From Pseudoalteromonas haloplanktis ATCC 14393 (lineage in GTDB: Bacteria > Pseudomonadota > Gammaproteobacteria > Enterobacterales > Alteromonadaceae), in the NCBI RefSeq assembly GCF_000238355.1, contig NZ_AHCA01000001.1:372001-436000 (forward strand): a stretch of DNA of 64,000 nt, read 5' to 3'. Shown here in pieces: positions 17,049 through 26,300 of the stretch (positions within the stretch are counted from its first letter, which is position 1; every line of letters begins with the position of its first letter). The notes beneath the pieces are model-generated. The model saw nothing but the letters and a program-made list of their open reading frames with translations, ran no database searches and was not told the origin of the DNA. A program made the position numbers and the translations under genes.

Positions 17049-17915
17049 ATGTTTAAAGCCAGCTATTTACCATTTTTTAAAGCTATCGTAAGTCTGTTAG
17101 CCATACTTGCACTGCACTCTTTTCCTGCCTCTGCAACTACTAGTGAGCCTGTTAAAGTCAGCGTGCAATTGTGGTCGGTTAAAGATGCATTAAAAGCTGA
17201 TTTTGATGCAACCATCACAGCGCTTGCAGAGATGGGCTTTCAAGGGCTCGAATTTGCAGGTGATTTTGGCCCTTATAAGAACAACCCTCGTGCACTTAAA
17301 AACAAACTTGCAAGCTTAGATTTAGTGGCCAGTAGTGCGCATATTGGTTTTGATGCATTAACGGATAGCCACTTGATGGAAACCTTGCTGTTCTATAAAA
17401 CACTTGGAGTAACCACTTTGTTCGTGCCGTGGGATGAGCGCGCTTGGGATCCTAAAGGTGTAATGCAACTATCAAAGCAACTCACAGAACTTAATAACAT
17501 TGCGCAAAAATATGAGATGAATATTGGTTTTCATAACCATAATAGAGAGTTTGAATCATTCAATAATGCAACTTATTGGGATGCAATTGCTACTAATACT
17601 CCTACGAGTTTGCCACTGCAACTTGATATTGGCTGGGTGCATTACGCAGGCAAAGAGCCGCTTTATTTCATCAAGAAATACGCAGGTAGAACCTACGCGA
17701 CACACCTAAAAGTTCGGACCCACGAAAATGACGGCTTAAGCCCTATTTTCGGTGAAAATAATTATCCTTGGGGTAAAATAATACAGTCGCTAATTACTGA
17801 TGGCGCCACCAAGTGGTTGGTTGTAGAGCAAGAAGAATATCCAGACGGTTTAACTCCTCTACAAAGCGTTGCTAAATCAAAAGCCAATTTAGATAAAATA
17901 CTACGCAGCATGTAA
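17049..17915 (+). CDS. Exported sugar phosphate isomerase/epimerase-like TIM barrel
   Basis: The 288-residue protein begins with a signal peptide (FFKAIVSLLAILALHSFPASA). This supports ATG 17049 (ribosome site TAGGT) over the longer open frame from 16971, which would read through a terminator hairpin. The mature part is a xylose-isomerase-like TIM barrel: VQLWSVKDAL, GFQGLEFAG, NIGFHNHNREFE, LQLDIGWVHYAG, THLKVR and WLVVEQEEY, where His, Asp and Glu residues can bind a metal. Similar exported proteins often occur beside DUF1080 and Gfo/Idh genes. A periplasmic 3-keto-glycoside lyase or isomerase role is possible but is inferred. It sits directly behind a strong terminator and may be expressed by readthrough. 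Confidence 0.85.
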   Translation: MFKASYLPFFKAIVSLLAILALHSFPASATTSEPVKVSVQLWSVKDALKADFDATITALAEMGFQGLEFAGDFGPYKNNPRALKNKLASLDLVASSAHIGFDALTDSHLMETLLFYKTLGVTTLFVPWDERAWDPKGVMQLSKQLTELNNIAQKYEMNIGFHNHNREFESFNNATYWDAIATNTPTSLPLQLDIGWVHYAGKEPLYFIKKYAGRTYATHLKVRTHENDGLSPIFGENNYPWGKIIQSLITDGATKWLVVEQEEYPDGLTPLQSVAKSKANLDKILRSM

Positions 17916-17925
17916 TGTTGAACGT

Positions 17926-17960
17926 TAGGAACTCGCTTAATAAACGAGTTCCTATTTTAT
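17926..17960. terminator. Bidirectional terminator
   Basis: The stem TAGGAACTCG / CGAGTTCCTA has 10 perfect bp and a 9-base loop, followed by TTTTATT. It lies between the convergent stops of the TIM-barrel gene and rnd. Confidence 0.8.
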
Positions 17961-19090
17961 TACACATCCCACTCTTGCAGTGCATCTTTAACGTACTCAT
18001 AACGCCATGAGTTCAGTAGATCCGGTTTAGGAGAATTTGCGCGTTGCTCTGGGGTTAGCTTCCAGTTCCAACTTATTAACTGGTTTATTTGCTTTTTAGA
18101 TGCCAGTACATCTTCAGGTATGCCCTGCTCTTTCGCGGCTTTAGTTATTTTTTGTTTAATGTCTTTAGCTACTTTTTTATAAGCTGGAAAGTCAATCAAG
18201 CGTTTTAGTGGCTCAGGAAAATCTGACACCGGCACTACCTTGGCTTTTTCTATACACTTTAAAATTTCAACACCAGAGCGGTTAACTTCGATATTTTCAA
18301 CTTCGGGGATGCTGCGTAATGCATTTAGACTGCTTGGTTTACGTTTCGCAATTTCAACCAAATTATGTTCTTTTAATACAAAGTTAAGCGCTAAGTTTTT
18401 ACGAATAGCTTTATTTCGTCGCCATGCTGCAAGCTCTCTTAGTACCGCAAGATCCGCAGGTTTCAATTGCCATGAATTCTTTATATCTTGATACAAGAGT
18501 TCGTCTGGCGTTTGATAGGCACGTTTTTGCGCCACAAGCTCACTTTCATTGATCACAATATCAAAAAATTCAGCTTCATTGATTTGCTTAATAATAAGGT
18601 CAAAACACGGTAATAGATGAAATACATCAGCCGCGGCATAATCAAGCTGCTTAATTGTCAGTGGACGCTGTAACCAGTTGGTACGTGACTCACTTTTATC
18701 AATTTCAATATCCAGTAAGTTTTTAACCATATGTGCAAAGCCCATACAGTTACCGCTACCTAGTAATTGCAGTGCAAATTGCGTATCGAATAATGGCATC
18801 GGCACAAAACCGGCATATTTTTGAAATACTTCAATATCTTCAGATGGGGAATGCAATACTTTAAGAACAGTGGGATCGCGTAAAATCTCCCAAAAATCAA
18901 ATAATGACAGTTCAGCAAGGGGATCAATTAACGCTAAATGCTCGCCATCATATACTTGAATAAGCGCCACTTCAGGATACAAAGTACGCCGGCGCATAAA
19001 TTCGGTATCAATTGCTAAGATAGGCTTGTTGCGAATTTGCTCAACAAACTCATTTAATTGATTTTGGGTTTGGATCAATTGATATTGCAC
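17960..19090 (-). CDS. rnd: Ribonuclease D
   Basis: The 376 residues equal the usual RNase D length. The DEDDy exonuclease motifs are complete: LAIDTEFMRRRT (Exo I), LHSPSEDIEVF (Exo II) and LDYAAADVFHL (Exo III with Tyr). HRDC-type helices follow (AAWRRNKAIRKNLALNFVLKE). The enzyme trims 3' ends of tRNA and other small stable RNAs in the cytoplasm. It sits 3' of fadD on the same strand, as in Escherichia coli, with a hairpin terminator between the two genes, so rnd probably has partly independent expression. Confidence 0.97.
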   Translation of the reverse strand: MQYQLIQTQNQLNEFVEQIRNKPILAIDTEFMRRRTLYPEVALIQVYDGEHLALIDPLAELSLFDFWEILRDPTVLKVLHSPSEDIEVFQKYAGFVPMPLFDTQFALQLLGSGNCMGFAHMVKNLLDIEIDKSESRTNWLQRPLTIKQLDYAAADVFHLLPCFDLIIKQINEAEFFDIVINESELVAQKRAYQTPDELLYQDIKNSWQLKPADLAVLRELAAWRRNKAIRKNLALNFVLKEHNLVEIAKRKPSSLNALRSIPEVENIEVNRSGVEILKCIEKAKVVPVSDFPEPLKRLIDFPAYKKVAKDIKQKITKAAKEQGIPEDVLASKKQINQLISWNWKLTPEQRANSPKPDLLNSWRYEYVKDALQEWDV

Positions 19091-19105
19091 TTAATCTCCT
19101 ACAGT

Positions 19106-19133
19106 AAAAAGCCGACAATGATGTCGGCTTTTT
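19106..19133 (-). terminator. Terminator between fadD and rnd
   Basis: A perfect 12-bp stem (AAAAAGCCGACA / TGTCGGCTTTTT) with a 4-base loop lies 16 bases upstream of the rnd start and just after the fadD stop. Confidence 0.85.
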
Positions 19134-19139
19134 AGCTTG

Positions 19140-20792
19140 CTAATCTTTCAAGGCTCGTCTGAGTATCTTGCCAACGTTTGTTTTTGGCAATTCATCCCTA
19201 AACTCAACCAGTTTCGGGACCTTGTAATTAGTTAAATTATCACGACAGTGGTTTATTATATCTTTTTCAGTTAAAGATGGGTCTTTTTTAACTATAAAAA
19301 CTTTAACTTGTTCGCCGCTAACATCATGTGGGATGCCAATTGCCGCAGCCTCAAGCACGCCGTCATGCATTGCAATCACTTCTTCAATTTCATTTGGGAA
19401 CACGTTAAAGCCAGATACAATAATCATATCCTTTTTACGGTCAACAATGTAAAAGAACCCTTCATCGTCATAAGTAGCAATATCGCCAGTTGCAAACCAA
19501 CCATCTTGCAGGCATTCAGCTGTTGCATCTGGACGATTATAATAGCCAGCCATAACTTGCGGACCTTTGACCCAAAGCTCACCAGGCTCACCTTTGGCGG
19601 CTTCTTCACCATTATCTAACATCAGTTTTAGCTCTGTACTTGGCGCTGGTAAACCAATCGAACCATTGTAAGAGTCTAGATCATATGGGCTGACAGTAAC
19701 CAATGGCGAACACTCTGTTAAACCATAGCCTTCCATTAGTTTACTGCTGGTAATTTTTTGCCATTTTTCAGCAACAGGGCGCTGTACAGCCATCCCCCCA
19801 CCCAATGACATTTTCAGACTTGAAAAATCTAGTTCTGCAAAGCCAGGGGTGTTGAGTAACCCATTAAATAACGTATTTACACCGGTAATCGCGGTGAATT
19901 TATGTTGGCTTAACTCTTTTACAAAGCCTTTCATATCACGAGGGTTGGTGATCAATAAATTTAAGCCACCGTATTTCATAAAGGTTAAGCAGTTAGCTGT
20001 TAGCGCAAAGATATGATAAAGCGGTAATGCAGTGACCACGACTTCTTTACCGCGCTCTAATACTTTATCTAAACAACCTGATACTTGCTCTAAATTACCG
20101 ACCATGTTGCCATGGGTTAGCATTGCGCCTTTAGAAACACCCGTTGTACCACCGGTGTATTGCAAAAATGCCAAATCAGATAAGCAAACTTCAGGCTTAT
20201 TGTAATCAGCTTCATTAGCGCCAAGTAAAGCGTCAAACTTAATTACCTTAGGCAGAGAATAGCTTGGCACCATTTTCTTGATGTATTTAACAACAAAGTT
20301 AACCACATGCTTTTTAAAACCACCAACCATATCACCGACTTGCGTAACAACTATGTGTTTTACATTGGTTTTTGGCAGTGCCTTTTCTAGCGTGTCAGCG
20401 AAGTTAGCAAGGATAAAAATTGCTGAAGTTTGCGAATCATTTAACTGATGCTCAAGCTCGCGAACTGTATAAAGTGGATTAACATTTACCACTACACAGC
20501 CAGCACGCAAAATGCCTAATATTGAAACTGGAGTTTGCAATAAATTTGGCATCATCACTGCCACTTTATCGCCTTTTTTTAACCCTAGATCATTTTGAAT
20601 ATACGCTGCAACACGCTTAGTAGCGCTATCTATTTCAGCATAACTCAATGTTTTACCCATATTGGTAAATGCAGGCAAGTCTTTGTAATCAGTGAAGCTT
20701 TTTTCAAACACTTCTAACAACGAGTTGTAGTGCTCAGGATCGATTGTTTCAGGCATACCCTCTGGGTAGCGCTTCAGCCAAATTTTTTCCAC
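19140..20792 (-). CDS. fadD: Long-chain fatty acid--CoA ligase
   Basis: The 550-residue acyl-activating enzyme has the AMP-binding motif [20 protein letters not shown] and YGLTECSP. The FACS signature region contains [28 protein letters not shown] and the C-terminal catalytic Lys in NVGKILRR. It converts long-chain fatty acids to acyl-CoA at the inner membrane for beta-oxidation or lipid synthesis. It follows an alpha/beta hydrolase gene on the same strand and precedes rnd. No clear FadR site was seen in the 120-base upstream gap. Confidence 0.96.
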   Translation of the reverse strand: MEKIWLKRYPEGMPETIDPEHYNSLLEVFEKSFTDYKDLPAFTNMGKTLSYAEIDSATKRVAAYIQNDLGLKKGDKVAVMMPNLLQTPVSILGILRAGCVVVNVNPLYTVRELEHQLNDSQTSAIFILANFADTLEKALPKTNVKHIVVTQVGDMVGGFKKHVVNFVVKYIKKMVPSYSLPKVIKFDALLGANEADYNKPEVCLSDLAFLQYTGGTTGVSKGAMLTHGNMVGNLEQVSGCLDKVLERGKEVVVTALPLYHIFALTANCLTFMKYGGLNLLITNPRDMKGFVKELSQHKFTAITGVNTLFNGLLNTPGFAELDFSSLKMSLGGGMAVQRPVAEKWQKITSSKLMEGYGLTECSPLVTVSPYDLDSYNGSIGLPAPSTELKLMLDNGEEAAKGEPGELWVKGPQVMAGYYNRPDATAECLQDGWFATGDIATYDDEGFFYIVDRKKDMIIVSGFNVFPNEIEEVIAMHDGVLEAAAIGIPHDVSGEQVKVFIVKKDPSLTEKDIINHCRDNLTNYKVPKLVEFRDELPKTNVGKILRRALKD

Positions 20793-20913
20793 TCTTAGCT
20801 CCTGTTCTGTTTATAATTTATTTTTATTAAACCTTAAACTAAGTAAGGCAATTCCACAATTGAGCAATAACTCTAATTCTGCAAATATTCCCACATTTTG
20901 TGCAAATATACAA

Positions 20914-21810
20914 TTAACATGCACCAGTTTGCAGCATAAATGCTTGAACGTGTTGTAAACATTCACTCGGGCTTTGCATATGACAATGATGTCCGCCCAC
21001 AACCTTATTTACTATTAAACCTTTGTAATAACAACCATATTTATCTAAATTCTGCTTCACAAATGGATAACCTTGATGCCCTAATATTAATTGGCACGGC
21101 ACATTTATTTCGCTTATAGCCGTTATACATTGCTGCTCGTCAAACCTAAAACCTGAATGATTTTTAAGCTTTGGATCCGTACTTAATAGCCAGCCTTGTT
21201 CACCTTTGATTATATTTCGCTCCATCAAAACTGTCACTAAATCAAGTGGCAAATCACTCACCTGCGCACGTGCTTGGTATAGTGTTTGTTTTGAGTCGTA
21301 GTATCTTGGCACTTTTTGCTTAATGCGATGGCGGTTTAAAATAGCCTTGCGTAATTGCGTCACCACTTCTTCGCTGGGAGTGGTGATAACGCCAAGTCCT
21401 TCAATCATAGTCACTGATTTTACTTTTTCAGCAAAACAACTAGCAAACAATCCTGCAGCCATTGCGCCCATCGAATGGCCAACCAAGTGTACTTTTGCAA
21501 CTGAGAGTTTATCAATTAAATTATAAATATCATCTATATAATCAATAAAATAATAATGGGCATCAGCCCCACGCCAGTCAGACTTTCCATGCCCTGGAAA
21601 ATCTATGCAATACCAGGTTGCTGATAATGTATTGTTTTCTAACATAGGTAAAAAACTATGACAGTTATCTAACCAACCGTGCAATCCGATCACTATCTCC
21701 TTGCCTTGGCCAAAGGTTAGGCCATGAAGTGTTAATTCGCCACTTTGTACAGAAAATGGATGCACTTTGTAACTCCTCTTTCTTTTTAGGTCGTTTAACG
21801 AAAAAGACAT
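20914..21810 (-). CDS. Alpha/beta hydrolase
   Basis: The 298-residue protein is of the alpha/beta hydrolase fold: oxyanion-region motif LHGWLDNCHSF, CIDFPGHGKSDW, nucleophile elbow VGHSMGAMAAG with the catalytic Ser, and GGHHCHMQSP with the catalytic His near the C-terminus. It has no signal peptide, so it is cytoplasmic. It lies upstream of fadD on the same strand and may release fatty acids that FadD then activates; this is inferred from position. The substrate is unknown. Divergent from the alkaline phosphatase gene. Confidence 0.9.
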   Translation of the reverse strand: MSFSLNDLKRKRSYKVHPFSVQSGELTLHGLTFGQGKEIVIGLHGWLDNCHSFLPMLENNTLSATWYCIDFPGHGKSDWRGADAHYYFIDYIDDIYNLIDKLSVAKVHLVGHSMGAMAAGLFASCFAEKVKSVTMIEGLGVITTPSEEVVTQLRKAILNRHRIKQKVPRYYDSKQTLYQARAQVSDLPLDLVTVLMERNIIKGEQGWLLSTDPKLKNHSGFRFDEQQCITAISEINVPCQLILGHQGYPFVKQNLDKYGCYYKGLIVNKVVGGHHCHMQSPSECLQHVQAFMLQTGAC

Positions 21811-21865
21811 TTATTTATCATACAGTGGGTATACAATAACACCACATAATAAACAGGGTACAAAA

Positions 21866-23155
21866 ATGAAAAAACAAATAAGCCTATTGGCATTATTATG
21901 CTCTGCAAGTGTATATGCAGAGCAAGCACCAAAGAACATTATTTATATGATTGGTGATGGTATGGGCCCCGCTTATACAACAGCATACCGCTACTTTAAA
22001 GATGACCCATCAACTAAAGAAATTGAAAGCACTGTATTTGACACTATGCTTACTGGTATGGCGCATACTTACCCTGATGATCATACTTATGTAACAGACA
22101 GTGCCGCAGGTGCAACCGCGCTTAGTTCAGGTCATAAAAGCTACAATGGTGCAATCGCTGTCGATACAGCTAAAAAACCACTTAAAACCATGCTAGAAAT
22201 CGCCAAGCAGCAAGGCATGATCACAGCGTTAGTTGCCACTTCACAAATAAACCATGCAACGCCAGCCAGCTTTGCTGCCCATAATGAATCACGCCGTAAC
22301 TATGACGAGATTGCCAATGATTACATTGACAATAAAATTGCGGGTAAGTTACCTGTCGATTTGATGCTAGGTGGTGGTACCAAATATTATATCCGCGAAG
22401 ACCGTAATTTAGTTGAAGAATTTAAACAAGCAGGTTACCAATACAGTGATGATTTCGCTGCATTAAAAGATATAAAACAAATTCCTGCTTTAGGATTGTT
22501 TGCACCGGTTGCACTTGATTTTGCATTAGATAAAAACCCCACACGTTTAACAAAAATGACCAATAAAGCGCTTGAATTATTGGATAAAAATAAGAAAGAT
22601 GGCTTTTTCGTTATGATCGAAGGCAGCCAGATTGATTGGTGCGGCCATGCCAATGATATTGCCTGTGCAATGGCTGAAATGGACGACTTTGCAAAATCAA
22701 TTGAGCAAGCAAAAGCCTACGTCGATAACAACCCTGATACTTTATTGGTGATCACAGCCGATCACTCTACTGGTGGGTTAACACTCGGTGCTCATGGTCA
22801 ATATAAGTGGGAAACTGAAATCGTAAAGGGCGTTAAAGCAACCGCTGTTACTTTAACTAAATTAATGAGTGAGTCTAGTGACTTAAAAGCAATTTGGACT
22901 GCAAACACCAGCATTGATTATACACCGGAAAATCAAGCTAAGCTTGAGCAAGCTAAAAAATTAGGTGACAAAGCACTTAATTTGGCAATTAAAGATATCA
23001 TCAGCAATGCCAGCTTTACTGGTTGGACAACAGGCGGCCATACAGCAATTGACGTACAAGTTTTCGCTCACGGTAAAGGGGCTGAACACTTTACCGGTTC
23101 ACTGAATAATACCGATATAGCAAATAAACTAATTAGCTTTATTGAGCAAAATTAA
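21866..23155 (+). CDS. phoA: Alkaline phosphatase, periplasmic
   Basis: The 429-residue protein has a signal peptide (ISLLALLCSASVYA). Its alkaline phosphatase motifs are MIGDGMGPA (metal ligand Asp), VTDSAAGATALSSGHK (nucleophile Ser), EGSQIDWCGHAND, TADHSTGGLTLG and TTGGHTAIDV. It hydrolyses phosphate monoesters in the periplasm using zinc and magnesium. The length is close to the single-domain bacterial form. It is divergent from the hydrolase gene and ends exactly where the convergent EAL gene ends. No clear Pho box was identified in the 55-base upstream gap. Confidence 0.94.
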   Translation: MKKQISLLALLCSASVYAEQAPKNIIYMIGDGMGPAYTTAYRYFKDDPSTKEIESTVFDTMLTGMAHTYPDDHTYVTDSAAGATALSSGHKSYNGAIAVDTAKKPLKTMLEIAKQQGMITALVATSQINHATPASFAAHNESRRNYDEIANDYIDNKIAGKLPVDLMLGGGTKYYIREDRNLVEEFKQAGYQYSDDFAALKDIKQIPALGLFAPVALDFALDKNPTRLTKMTNKALELLDKNKKDGFFVMIEGSQIDWCGHANDIACAMAEMDDFAKSIEQAKAYVDNNPDTLLVITADHSTGGLTLGAHGQYKWETEIVKGVKATAVTLTKLMSESSDLKAIWTANTSIDYTPENQAKLEQAKKLGDKALNLAIKDIISNASFTGWTTGGHTAIDVQVFAHGKGAEHFTGSLNNTDIANKLISFIEQN

Positions 23156-24598
23156 TTAGGGTTTATGTTGTTTTTGTAAAAGCTCAAGAACAATATTAAA
23201 CGGCAACGCCTTATTATATAAAAAGCCTTGTGCACACTGTATCTTGGCTTTTTTCACCACATCTTCATGCAAATCATTTTCAACCCCTTCCGCGACAATA
23301 TTAAAACCTAATTCATCACAAATTTTTGCCAAATGCTGATACAGCATCACAGACTTGCTATTACCGTGTTCAGGTAATAAGCTGCGGTCAAGCTTAATAG
23401 TATTTACATTTAGTTTGGATAATACGGATAGGCACGAATAACCGGTACCAAAGTCATCCATTGCACATTCGATATTATGTTCATTTAAATGCTTTACTAA
23501 ATCAATAGTCGCATCAAAGTCTTCAATATAGCTAGACTCCAATATTTCAACTTCAACTTGATTAGGGTATCGGCTAAACGCTTTTACTACTCGTTTATAA
23601 CCACCATCGAGTAAATTTTGTGGCGAAATATTAAAGCTAATTTTTGGCTTAAAGCCATTTCTGGCAAAATTACCTAAATCAACTTCAAGCTGATCAATTA
23701 CAAAATCATCAATCACCTGCATTAAATTATTATGCTCTAGCGTTGCTAAAAACCAAGGACCTACAACTTCACCATTGCTTTTAATTAGCCTCAGTAACGC
23801 CTCAAAACCAATGATTTTCTGCGTAGTGGGGTCAATTTTTGGTTGATAATAAAGGGCAAGTGCGCCACTGTTTAGTGTATCGGTCACTGCCTTTAAACTG
23901 TATTGTTCAACAAGCTTTTTAGAATGAGCACTGGCAAAGCTTTGCTCTGCTTGACCCTCTACACTTAACCCTGCACTATAGCGTTTTACTAAAATATCCA
24001 ATGACTTGCCCGTAATATTAAGTCGCTTATTTGCCAGCACAAATGGGTAGTAAATGGCTACATTAAGGGCAATTAATAGTAGCTGCAGCGCAATCCCCGT
24101 CCAATTATGAGTTGCCATCCAACCACTGAGTATTACAGGGGTAAACCATGGAATACTTTCACTGCTACTGAGTACTAAAAATCCATTATCAATTAATAAA
24201 AAGGCAATCCCGCCATTCAAAATTGGCGTAAGTAAAAAAGGAATAATAAAATAAGGATTAAACACAATCGGCAGTGCATAAATCATCACTTCACTAATAT
24301 TAAAGACAGCCAATGGTGCTGAAATTCGTGCAATACTTCGCTCATGCTCTGCATCTTTAATTAAATAGCACGCAATGATCAATCCCCATATACAGCCTGT
24401 ACCACCTAGCAGAACAAAGACACTAAAAAAATTATAACTTGTTAATCCTGCTAACACTTCATAGTCAGTATAGCTAACTGGCGCTAAAATATGATAAGCG
24501 TTATCACCATGAACACCAAAAAACCACAAGGTGTGTGCCATTATCATCTGCAAACTAACTTTCTCAAAAGTACTGGTTGCAACCGCATCACTGATCAT
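23156..24598 (-). CDS. C-terminal part of a PTS EIIC-EAL fusion (c-di-GMP phosphodiesterase domain)
   Basis: Residues about 1-195 are the C-terminal half of a cellobiose-type PTS EIIC membrane domain (HTLWFFGVHGDNAY, FVLLGGTGC, YALPIVFNPYFIIPF). Residues about 235-475 are an EAL phosphodiesterase domain. Its key residues are present: EAL (266-268), NISPQ, Glu in EILES, DDFGTG (381-386), IKLDRSLL and AEGVEN. It therefore looks able to cut c-di-GMP. The N-terminal half of EIIC is in the preceding gene in another frame; one extra T in TTTT near 24606-24609 would join them into a protein of about 640 residues. Such fusions are known in marine gammaproteobacteria. The ATG here has no good ribosome site. 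Confidence 0.85.
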   Translation of the reverse strand: MISDAVATSTFEKVSLQMIMAHTLWFFGVHGDNAYHILAPVSYTDYEVLAGLTSYNFFSVFVLLGGTGCIWGLIIACYLIKDAEHERSIARISAPLAVFNISEVMIYALPIVFNPYFIIPFLLTPILNGGIAFLLIDNGFLVLSSSESIPWFTPVILSGWMATHNWTGIALQLLLIALNVAIYYPFVLANKRLNITGKSLDILVKRYSAGLSVEGQAEQSFASAHSKKLVEQYSLKAVTDTLNSGALALYYQPKIDPTTQKIIGFEALLRLIKSNGEVVGPWFLATLEHNNLMQVIDDFVIDQLEVDLGNFARNGFKPKISFNISPQNLLDGGYKRVVKAFSRYPNQVEVEILESSYIEDFDATIDLVKHLNEHNIECAMDDFGTGYSCLSVLSKLNVNTIKLDRSLLPEHGNSKSVMLYQHLAKICDELGFNIVAEGVENDLHEDVVKKAKIQCAQGFLYNKALPFNIVLELLQKQHKP

Positions 24599-24603
24599 GG
24601 ATG

Positions 24604-25086
24604 TTAAAATAAACTGATCGTGCTAATGCCAACTAGTTTCAAAGCTTTGATGGATGAAAAGTAACGTAATGAATAACAACAAAAAATTGGCATTAAAATG
24701 GAATAAAGAACACCGGATTTATTGTCAACATTAATGCCTGTTGAGTCAACATACACATAGCCAGTACTGGCGCAAAAACAAGTAACGACTAGAACAGGTG
24801 CTGCAATCGTATGTAACTGTAAATTTTTAGAAAGATAATAACTAAAAGAAATCAATGTGATGAGTGGAAATAACGCCCACACCAATAAGTTAAACTCATT
24901 AAGGAAAACATGATTACCTGTTTTATCCGCAATATTAAACCACTGATTTAGGAGCGTAATAACAGAGGCAACAATAAAGAATGGAATTAAAGCAATATAC
25001 CCTTCGCGCAAAGACAATATAATTGTATTCGATGAAAGCTTTACAGCACTTTGATTAAATTGATTAAAAAACGTAGTGAGTAACAC
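24604..25086 (-). pseudogene. N-terminal half of the PTS EIIC-EAL protein, separated by a frameshift
   Basis: The 160-residue frame starts at GTG 25086. It contains LREGYIALIPFFIVASVITLL, typical of the start of lactose/cellobiose EIIC, and then further membrane segments. It stops at TAA 24604-24606 in the middle of the EIIC domain. The next frame, 5 bases on, continues the same domain. Both frames are open together only between about 24607 and 24622, over the T-rich segment GTTTATTTTAA. The cause could be a true mutation, an assembly error, or slippage. No EIIA or EIIB gene is nearby, so the domain probably works as a membrane sensor rather than a complete transporter. Confidence 0.75.
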
Positions 25087-25182
25087 AAGTCGATCTTATT
25101 CTTTTTTCACCAACAATACCTAGTTTAGGAAAATAAACAAGCGAAATACGTTAACAGAAAGTGAAAAAAGCTCATGCTCATT

Positions 25183-25512
25183 TTAAGCGTAAATATCAAC
25201 ACCGATCAAGTTTTGTACTTCAGCTCGGCGTTCAAGGTTTGCAAACTCGGTGTAAGTAGAAATTGCACGACTTACTTTTGCAGTAGGTTGGTCATAAATT
25301 GTTTGTCGATAATTAGGCGTTAGTGTTTCACTGTGTAGTTTATCGGCAAGCGCAATACCTGCTTGGTTAGACTTAACAAATTCGACAGACTTTTTACCCT
25401 CGGCAACAGGCTGCTCTAACAAGCCTTGCGGTTTATTAGTTATACTCTGTTTTGTGGTGATTTTACCCGGGATATCTCCCGTGTAAAAACCTGAACCAAT
25501 CGGTATAGTCAC
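25183..25512 (-). CDS. Unrecognised 109-residue protein
   Basis: I do not recognise this family. The protein is polar with no signal or membrane segment. It begins TIPIGSGFYTGDIPG and ends in a helix-like tail, RAISTYTEFANLERRAEVQ followed by NLIGVDIYA. The tail has the look of a conserved sequence. It lies downstream of tsaB on the same strand, 64 bases away, and upstream of the split EIIC-EAL gene. No decisive ribosome site was seen, but frame length, codon use and position support a real gene. Confidence 0.62.
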   Translation of the reverse strand: MTIPIGSGFYTGDIPGKITTKQSITNKPQGLLEQPVAEGKKSVEFVKSNQAGIALADKLHSETLTPNYRQTIYDQPTAKVSRAISTYTEFANLERRAEVQNLIGVDIYA

Positions 25513-25576
25513 AGTTAGGTCTCGCTATTTAAGGTTATTAAATTATGTGCCATATTTAATAACCTTGCAAGTTGCG

Positions 25577-26287
25577 TTATTCGCGCCCTGGTAGTTTTTT
25601 CCAGGTCACTGTATCACGTACATATTTTGGCTGAGCTTGCGCAGCAGATACAGTACGTTGCTCAGCAAATTCATGGCTAACTGTGGATAACATAAAACCC
25701 GCATCGGGTAAGGTGATCTCGTTATTTAACTGTATATTCGCATTATTATGTAATACTTCAGGGTATGTTTGCCACCCCGTGCCAACAGCAATACCTTGTT
25801 TACCTTCAAGTGTTAACTGCGCTGGTTTCAATACCTGCTCTTCACCTTGTAATGTCATGATCCCCAGCTCATTTATCATATAGTGAGCGAAATAAATTTC
25901 CCCCATCCGTGCATCAATAGCACTTAAAACACTCACCTGCCCGGTCTGCTGATATGCTTGTTGCGCCATCATTTGCAAGGTTGATACTCCAACTAACGGT
26001 AACTTACATGCATAAGCAAGTCCCTGAGCAATCGCCACACTGATACGCACTCCAGTAAAACTACCAGGGCCTTGACCAAAACCAATCACATCTAAATCAG
26101 TTAACTTACAACTTGCTTGCGCTAGTAATGAATCAACCAAAGGTAATATCTTTTGGCTATGTTGCTGTGGGCACTCTTCAAAATGATGAAACAGCTGACC
26201 GTTATAACTAAGCACTAAAGACAGTGCTTCTGTTGAGGCATCAAGCGCCAATATGTTTATTTTACTCGCAGTTAGTTGCTCATTCAT
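25577..26287 (-). CDS. tsaB: tRNA threonylcarbamoyladenosine biosynthesis protein TsaB
   Basis: The 236-residue ASKHA-fold protein has ILALDASTEALSLVL, HSQKILPLVD and GFGQGPGSFTGVRISVAIAQGLA, the hallmark TsaB block. DARMGEIYFA follows. TsaB pairs with TsaD and TsaE to make t6A at position 37 of ANN-decoding tRNAs, and serves as scaffold rather than catalyst. The gene starts 13 bases after the yoaA stop on the same strand, as in Escherichia coli, suggesting one transcript. Confidence 0.96.
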   Translation of the reverse strand: MNEQLTASKINILALDASTEALSLVLSYNGQLFHHFEECPQQHSQKILPLVDSLLAQASCKLTDLDVIGFGQGPGSFTGVRISVAIAQGLAYACKLPLVGVSTLQMMAQQAYQQTGQVSVLSAIDARMGEIYFAHYMINELGIMTLQGEEQVLKPAQLTLEGKQGIAVGTGWQTYPEVLHNNANIQLNNEITLPDAGFMLSTVSHEFAEQRTVSAAQAQPKYVRDTVTWKKLPGRE

Positions 26288-26300
26288 GGCAATTATTTCT

